The notes under the pieces are model-generated. The model worked only from the letters and a program-made list of their open reading frames with translations. It was not told the origin of the DNA and did not search any database. From Rummeliibacillus pycnus_B (GTDB taxonomy: Bacteria; Bacillota; Bacilli; Bacillales_A; Planococcaceae): a stretch of 18,608 nt of DNA. Of this stretch, positions 15,907 to 18,608 are shown piece after piece; position 1 is the first letter of the stretch, and each line of letters begins with the position of its first letter. A program made the translations under genes and the position numbers. The stretch lies in NCBI RefSeq assembly GCF_050459865.1, contig NZ_JBCMNM010000112.1, forward strand, positions 1 to 18,608. Reading direction: 5' to 3'.

Positions 15907-17139
15907 CTACACAGGAATCACAATAATAAATGTAGTTCCTTTCCCCTTTTTACTTTCTACTTTAATACTTCCTCCTACTTTATGAATAGCATTATAAACC
16001 ATAACCATTCCAAGCCCTGTTCCTAGCCTTTTCGTAGAGTAGTATGGCTTTCCTAATGATGAAATTTCCTCATCTGTCATCCCAATACCTGAGTCTATAA
16101 TTTTTAGAATGATATTCTTTTTTTGCTCAGAAACTTCGATTTCTAATATGCCACCTTTTTCTTTCATTGCTTCTATACCATTTTTGAACAAATTAATGAA
16201 GCATTGTTGCATCTGGCTTTTATCAAAATTTTTATGCAATGAATTGTGAAAACTAATTTGTATTTTAACATTATGCATATTTGCATAAGGAATCAGTATA
16301 TTTTTGGCATACTCCGTTTCTTCTTTTAAGTCAGATTCTATCATGTTCTCATATTGTGGCTTGGAGAAAGTGAGAAAATCGCTTACAATTTTTTCGGCAC
16401 GTAATAATTCTTGCAATGAATAATCAACATAACTCTTTTCTTTCGGTGAAATCGACTCTGATTTACTTAATAGTTGTAGAAATCCATGAGTAGTGGTGAG
16501 AGGATTTCGAATTTCATGTGCTACACTAGCTGATAATTCACTAATTACCTGGTATCGATCTGTTTGAATAATCAATTCACGGGCTTTTATATTCGATATT
16601 ATACGCTCAATTAGACAAACGATTACAGTCATCATGATTAAATGGGTACCAATAGCATGAAATGCCAAATTCCAAAACTCCCCATTTAAATCTATTTGAA
16701 AAATTAAAGTAAAAAGATAAAAGAACATTGTAAAAAAAGATACAATCGCAGATACTAGAATGCGATATTTAGCACTTAAAGAAATAAATTTACGATGATA
16801 ACATGATACAGCCACCAAAATGGCAGTTGAAAATAGCAATGATTGTATGAAGCCATCTCCCCCAATGATGAAACGATATAGATTAAGCACTATATAAGGA
16901 AGGAGAGTATTTTTGTATCCAAAATATAAACCTATGACAAGAAATGGAATATACCGCAAATCAAAAATAAACCCAGTTTGTAGATGTATTGGTAATGTCA
17001 TACATAAGATCATTGTTACTGTAGCAAGAATGGTGTTAATTAGTTTAAAATGATGAAGATTTCTTGCTTCAAAAAATACAAAGTAGAATAAGAACGGCAA
17101 AAGTAAAAAAAAGAAGTTTATCAATAATGGTTCAAACAA
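15907..17139 (-). CDS. Orphan membrane histidine kinase (KinB/LytS-like sensor)
   Basis: A 410-residue kinase (TTG start). The first 180 residues hold about six membrane helices with a segment like the 5TM-5TMR_LYT sensor of LytS and some sporulation kinases (RYIPFLVIGLYFGYKN, then YRFIIGG). The catalytic part has the H-box SVAHEIRNPLTTTHGF (His208), N-box NLFKNGIEAM (Asn319), G1 box DSGIGM and G2 box GTGLGM. A TTG at 17157 would add six residues but lacks a ribosome binding site. The TTG at 17139 follows GGAAGGAAG by 7 bases. No response regulator is adjacent, so it may feed a distant partner, perhaps Spo0F as KinA-E kinases do. This partner is inferred only from the kinase type. Confidence 0.88.
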   Translation of the reverse strand: MFEPLLINFFFLLLPFLFYFVFFEARNLHHFKLINTILATVTMILCMTLPIHLQTGFIFDLRYIPFLVIGLYFGYKNTLLPYIVLNLYRFIIGGDGFIQSLLFSTAILVAVSCYHRKFISLSAKYRILVSAIVSFFTMFFYLFTLIFQIDLNGEFWNLAFHAIGTHLIMMTVIVCLIERIISNIKARELIIQTDRYQVISELSASVAHEIRNPLTTTHGFLQLLSKSESISPKEKSYVDYSLQELLRAEKIVSDFLTFSKPQYENMIESDLKEETEYAKNILIPYANMHNVKIQISFHNSLHKNFDKSQMQQCFINLFKNGIEAMKEKGGILEIEVSEQKKNIILKIIDSGIGMTDEEISSLGKPYYSTKRLGTGLGMVMVYNAIHKVGGSIKVESKKGKGTTFIIVIPV

Positions 17140-17215
17140 GATTGTACTTCCTTCCAAGAAAATTGATATCTACATTATTTTTACCATAGCTTCCGCCGTA
17201 ATGATAGGTTTATCT

Positions 17216-17244
17216 AAAATACTGTATTTATTTTAAATTTTCAA
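17216..17244 (-). promoter_or_regulatory. Predicted sigma-A promoter of the kinase gene
   Basis: On the minus strand TTGAAA (17239-17244, 5/6 to consensus) and TATTTT (17216-17221, 4/6) are 17 bases apart, about 77 bases before the TTG start. AT-rich DNA yields such matches by chance, so this is tentative. Confidence 0.4.
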
Positions 17245-17350
17245 TATTATCCTTATTTTCAAAAAATATTATCTTGATGGATAATTAAATACAAATTTGC
17301 CTATTACAATAGCAATAATACTTGAGTATAGAAATATCAAGTTTTTATTT

Positions 17351-18094
17351 TTATATGCCACCAGAAACACTTAAATTTTCGCCTGTAATACCAGATGCTC
17401 CGTTTGAGGTTAAGAAGTACACTCCATCTGCAACTTCCTCTGGGGTAATAAAACGTTTCATTGCTTGCTTTGGATAAATAATTTCTTCCAATGCTTGAGC
17501 TTCATCCAATCCTTTTTCCTCTAAGTCCTTTAATTGTTTGATAAGGAGCGGTGTTTTTACTGGTCCTGGTAATACAGCATTTGCAGTAATATTAAATTCT
17601 GCACCTTCTAAAGCCGTCACTCTTGTAATCCCAATTACGCCATGTTTAGCAGCTACATAAGCTACTTTTTCAGGTGTAGCTTTTGTACCATGAATAGAAG
17701 ACATGTTTACAATACGCCCATATTGTTGCTCTTTCATATATGGCAATGCATGTTTTGTCATAAGGAAGGTTCCTTTTAACATCACATCCACCAATAGATC
17801 CCATTTTTCTGTAGGGAAATCCTCAATTTTATCACGATGTTGAAGACCTGCATTATTTACAACTACATCTACTTGTCCTTTTCTTGCTACTAGCTGAATA
17901 GCTGCTTTTACGGAGTTTTCATCCGTTACATCTAATTCTATTGCAAGAACTTGTCCTGGATATTGTGCTTCTAATTTCTTTGCTTGATCAAGATGTAAAT
18001 CTGCTGCAAATACAAAATCTTCTTGTTCGACGAATTTTTTCACTAACGCTTGTCCAATTCCTCCAGCTGCTCCAGTAATGATGACATTTCTCAT
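17351..18094 (-). CDS. bdhA: 3-hydroxybutyrate dehydrogenase (SDR family)
   Basis: A 247-residue SDR that should interconvert D-3-hydroxybutyrate and acetoacetate with NAD in the cytoplasm, a step of ketone body and poly-hydroxybutyrate use. It has TGAAGGIG (7-14), NNAGLQH (80-86), SSIHG (132-136), and YVAAKHG with Tyr146 and Lys150. Counterparts of the Pseudomonas fragi enzyme's substrate residues are seen as Gln85, Ser133, His135, Lys143 and Gln187. The residue matching its Trp187 is proline here (PGPVKTP, Pro178), an oddity. The ATG has GGAGGG 6 bases upstream. No acetoacetate CoA-transferase or AcoR-type gene adjoins it. A weak hairpin (17320-17342) follows the gene without a good T tail on the minus strand. 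Confidence 0.85.
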   Translation of the reverse strand: MRNVIITGAAGGIGQALVKKFVEQEDFVFAADLHLDQAKKLEAQYPGQVLAIELDVTDENSVKAAIQLVARKGQVDVVVNNAGLQHRDKIEDFPTEKWDLLVDVMLKGTFLMTKHALPYMKEQQYGRIVNMSSIHGTKATPEKVAYVAAKHGVIGITRVTALEGAEFNITANAVLPGPVKTPLLIKQLKDLEEKGLDEAQALEEIIYPKQAMKRFITPEEVADGVYFLTSNGASGITGENLSVSGGI

Positions 18095-18157
18095 TTATTT
18101 CCCTCCATTGTTATAAATCTAAATTAGGATTTGAGTGTAAAAATAATTGTTAATAAT

Positions 18158-18183
18158 AAATTAAATGATTATCCATTTAATTT
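18158..18183. promoter_or_regulatory. 26-bp palindrome upstream of bdhA (putative operator)
   Basis: Perfect 10-bp arms AAATTAAATG (18158-18167) and CATTTAATTT (18174-18183) are separated by ATTATC. It lies 63-89 bases before the bdhA start, and on the minus strand its centre holds GATAAT, a possible -10 box. It has no T tail suggesting a terminator. I infer a binding site for a dimeric regulator, whose identity is unknown. Confidence 0.45.
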
Positions 18184-18213
18184 TAGAACAGCGAACAAAC
18201 TGTAAAAGAAAAA

Positions 18214-18251
18214 AGCTGTAATATACAAACTAGAAATTGTATATTACAGCT
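18214..18251. terminator. Strong bidirectional terminator
   Basis: Perfect 15-bp arms (18214-18228 and 18237-18251, AGCTGTAATATACAA and its complement) close an 8-base loop and are flanked by A4-5 on the left and T4-5 on the right. It works on paper in both directions. On the minus strand it ends the small membrane protein transcript before bdhA. Confidence 0.85.
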
Positions 18252-18285
18252 TTTTATTTATGGCTCTGTATAACTTGATGGATTA

Positions 18286-18546
18286 TTATGATAATGTTGA
18301 TTTATTTTTAAACATCTTCTGAACTAAAAAGACAATCGAACGAATTATTGAGACGTAAATGAACGCTTCTACAAAACTGATTCCTAATACAAATACGTAA
18401 CGTCCAAAATCCTCAAGTTCATTGAAATAGTAAAGCTGAATATGCCAATCAAAAAATAAAGATTTATAACTTGTAATAAAAAAGATAGGTATTAACAAAA
18501 TCCAATAAAAGATAGGCATATTTAGATTCTGACCCTTTACTAGCAT
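18286..18546 (-). CDS. Small two-helix membrane protein of unknown function
   Basis: An 86-residue protein I do not recognise. It has two hydrophobic helices, about residues 11-26 (IFYWILLIPIFFITSY) and 47-75 (FGRYVFVLGISFVEAFIY onwards), joined by an aromatic and acidic loop (FDWHIQLYYFNELED), and a lysine-rich C-terminus (KMFKNKS) that is probably cytoplasmic. The ATG has a strong AGGGGG 8 bases upstream and a clear terminator follows, so it is likely a real monocistronic gene. No function can be inferred. Confidence 0.72.
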   Translation of the reverse strand: MLVKGQNLNMPIFYWILLIPIFFITSYKSLFFDWHIQLYYFNELEDFGRYVFVLGISFVEAFIYVSIIRSIVFLVQKMFKNKSTLS

Positions 18547-18570
18547 TTCTATTTCCCCCTAAATTTAATC

Positions 18571-18600
18571 ATATTAATCTGCTTGTTAGATGATGTGGAA
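18571..18600 (-). repeat. Right copy of imperfect inverted repeat shared with the left window end
   Basis: Read on the minus strand from 18600, this stretch matches bases 1-29 at 24 positions. It lies 25-54 bases upstream of the ATG of the small membrane protein gene, so it could also be part of that gene's promoter region. Confidence 0.4.
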
Positions 18601-18608
18601 TTAGCTTC

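Noticed and set aside
17320..17342. ACTTGA/TCAAGT hairpin as bdhA terminator
   Set aside because: Only a 6-bp stem with its T tract on the wrong strand for bdhA; too weak to call.
1..18608. Whole window as a composite transposon bounded by inverted repeats
   Set aside because: No transposase or integrase gene is present, the repeats are imperfect, and no target duplication can be seen, so only the repeat itself is reported.

Overview
The window is AT-rich DNA from a low-GC Gram-positive bacterium of the Bacillales. Signs are GGAGG-type ribosome binding sites, frequent TTG starts, lipoprotein-type solute-binding proteins, two CcpA-type cre sites, a split GcvPA/GcvPB-type protein pair, a RocB-type peptidase and a KinB/LytS-like kinase. 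A Lysinibacillus-like or other Bacillaceae/Planococcaceae host is my best guess, not a proof. No tRNA, rRNA, CRISPR array, transposase or phage gene was seen.

Left module (143-4674, minus strand): a 1065-residue STAND-ATPase regulator ending in a winged-helix plus BTAD (SARP/AfsR-like) unit lies directly upstream of an orphan branched-chain-type ABC substrate-binding lipoprotein. The 113 bp between them holds a terminator, two perfect 11-bp direct repeats ending exactly 8 bp before a TATGAT -10 box, and a cre site. This is the classic layout of a SARP-activated promoter. To the right (4783-4986, plus strand) is the 3' remnant of a peptide-type solute-binding protein gene.

Central module (5089-13842, minus strand) is the most interesting part. 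Eight genes run in one direction: SDR dehydrogenase, GcvPA-like and GcvPB-like PLP enzymes, a polar amino-acid ABC transporter (binding protein, permease, ATPase), a RocB-like M20 peptidase, and a second SDR. A near-consensus sigma-54 promoter (13876-13893) precedes the first gene and a perfect inverted repeat (13945-13971) lies further upstream. The divergent gene 14311-15717 encodes a sigma-54 enhancer-binding activator with a cysteine-containing N-terminal sensor. There is no GcvT, GcvH or Lpd, and both GcvP subunits differ from the glycine decarboxylase family at signature motifs. I infer an inducible catabolic pathway: import of an amino acid or conjugate, M20 hydrolysis, PLP-dependent (probably decarboxylating) chemistry and NAD(P)-linked oxidation. 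The substrate is unknown, and this is my candidate for an undescribed system.

Right module (15907-18546, minus strand): an orphan membrane histidine kinase, a 3-hydroxybutyrate dehydrogenase (bdhA-type) with a 26-bp palindrome upstream, a strong terminator, and a small two-helix membrane protein. The two window ends carry a related 29-bp imperfect inverted repeat of unknown meaning.
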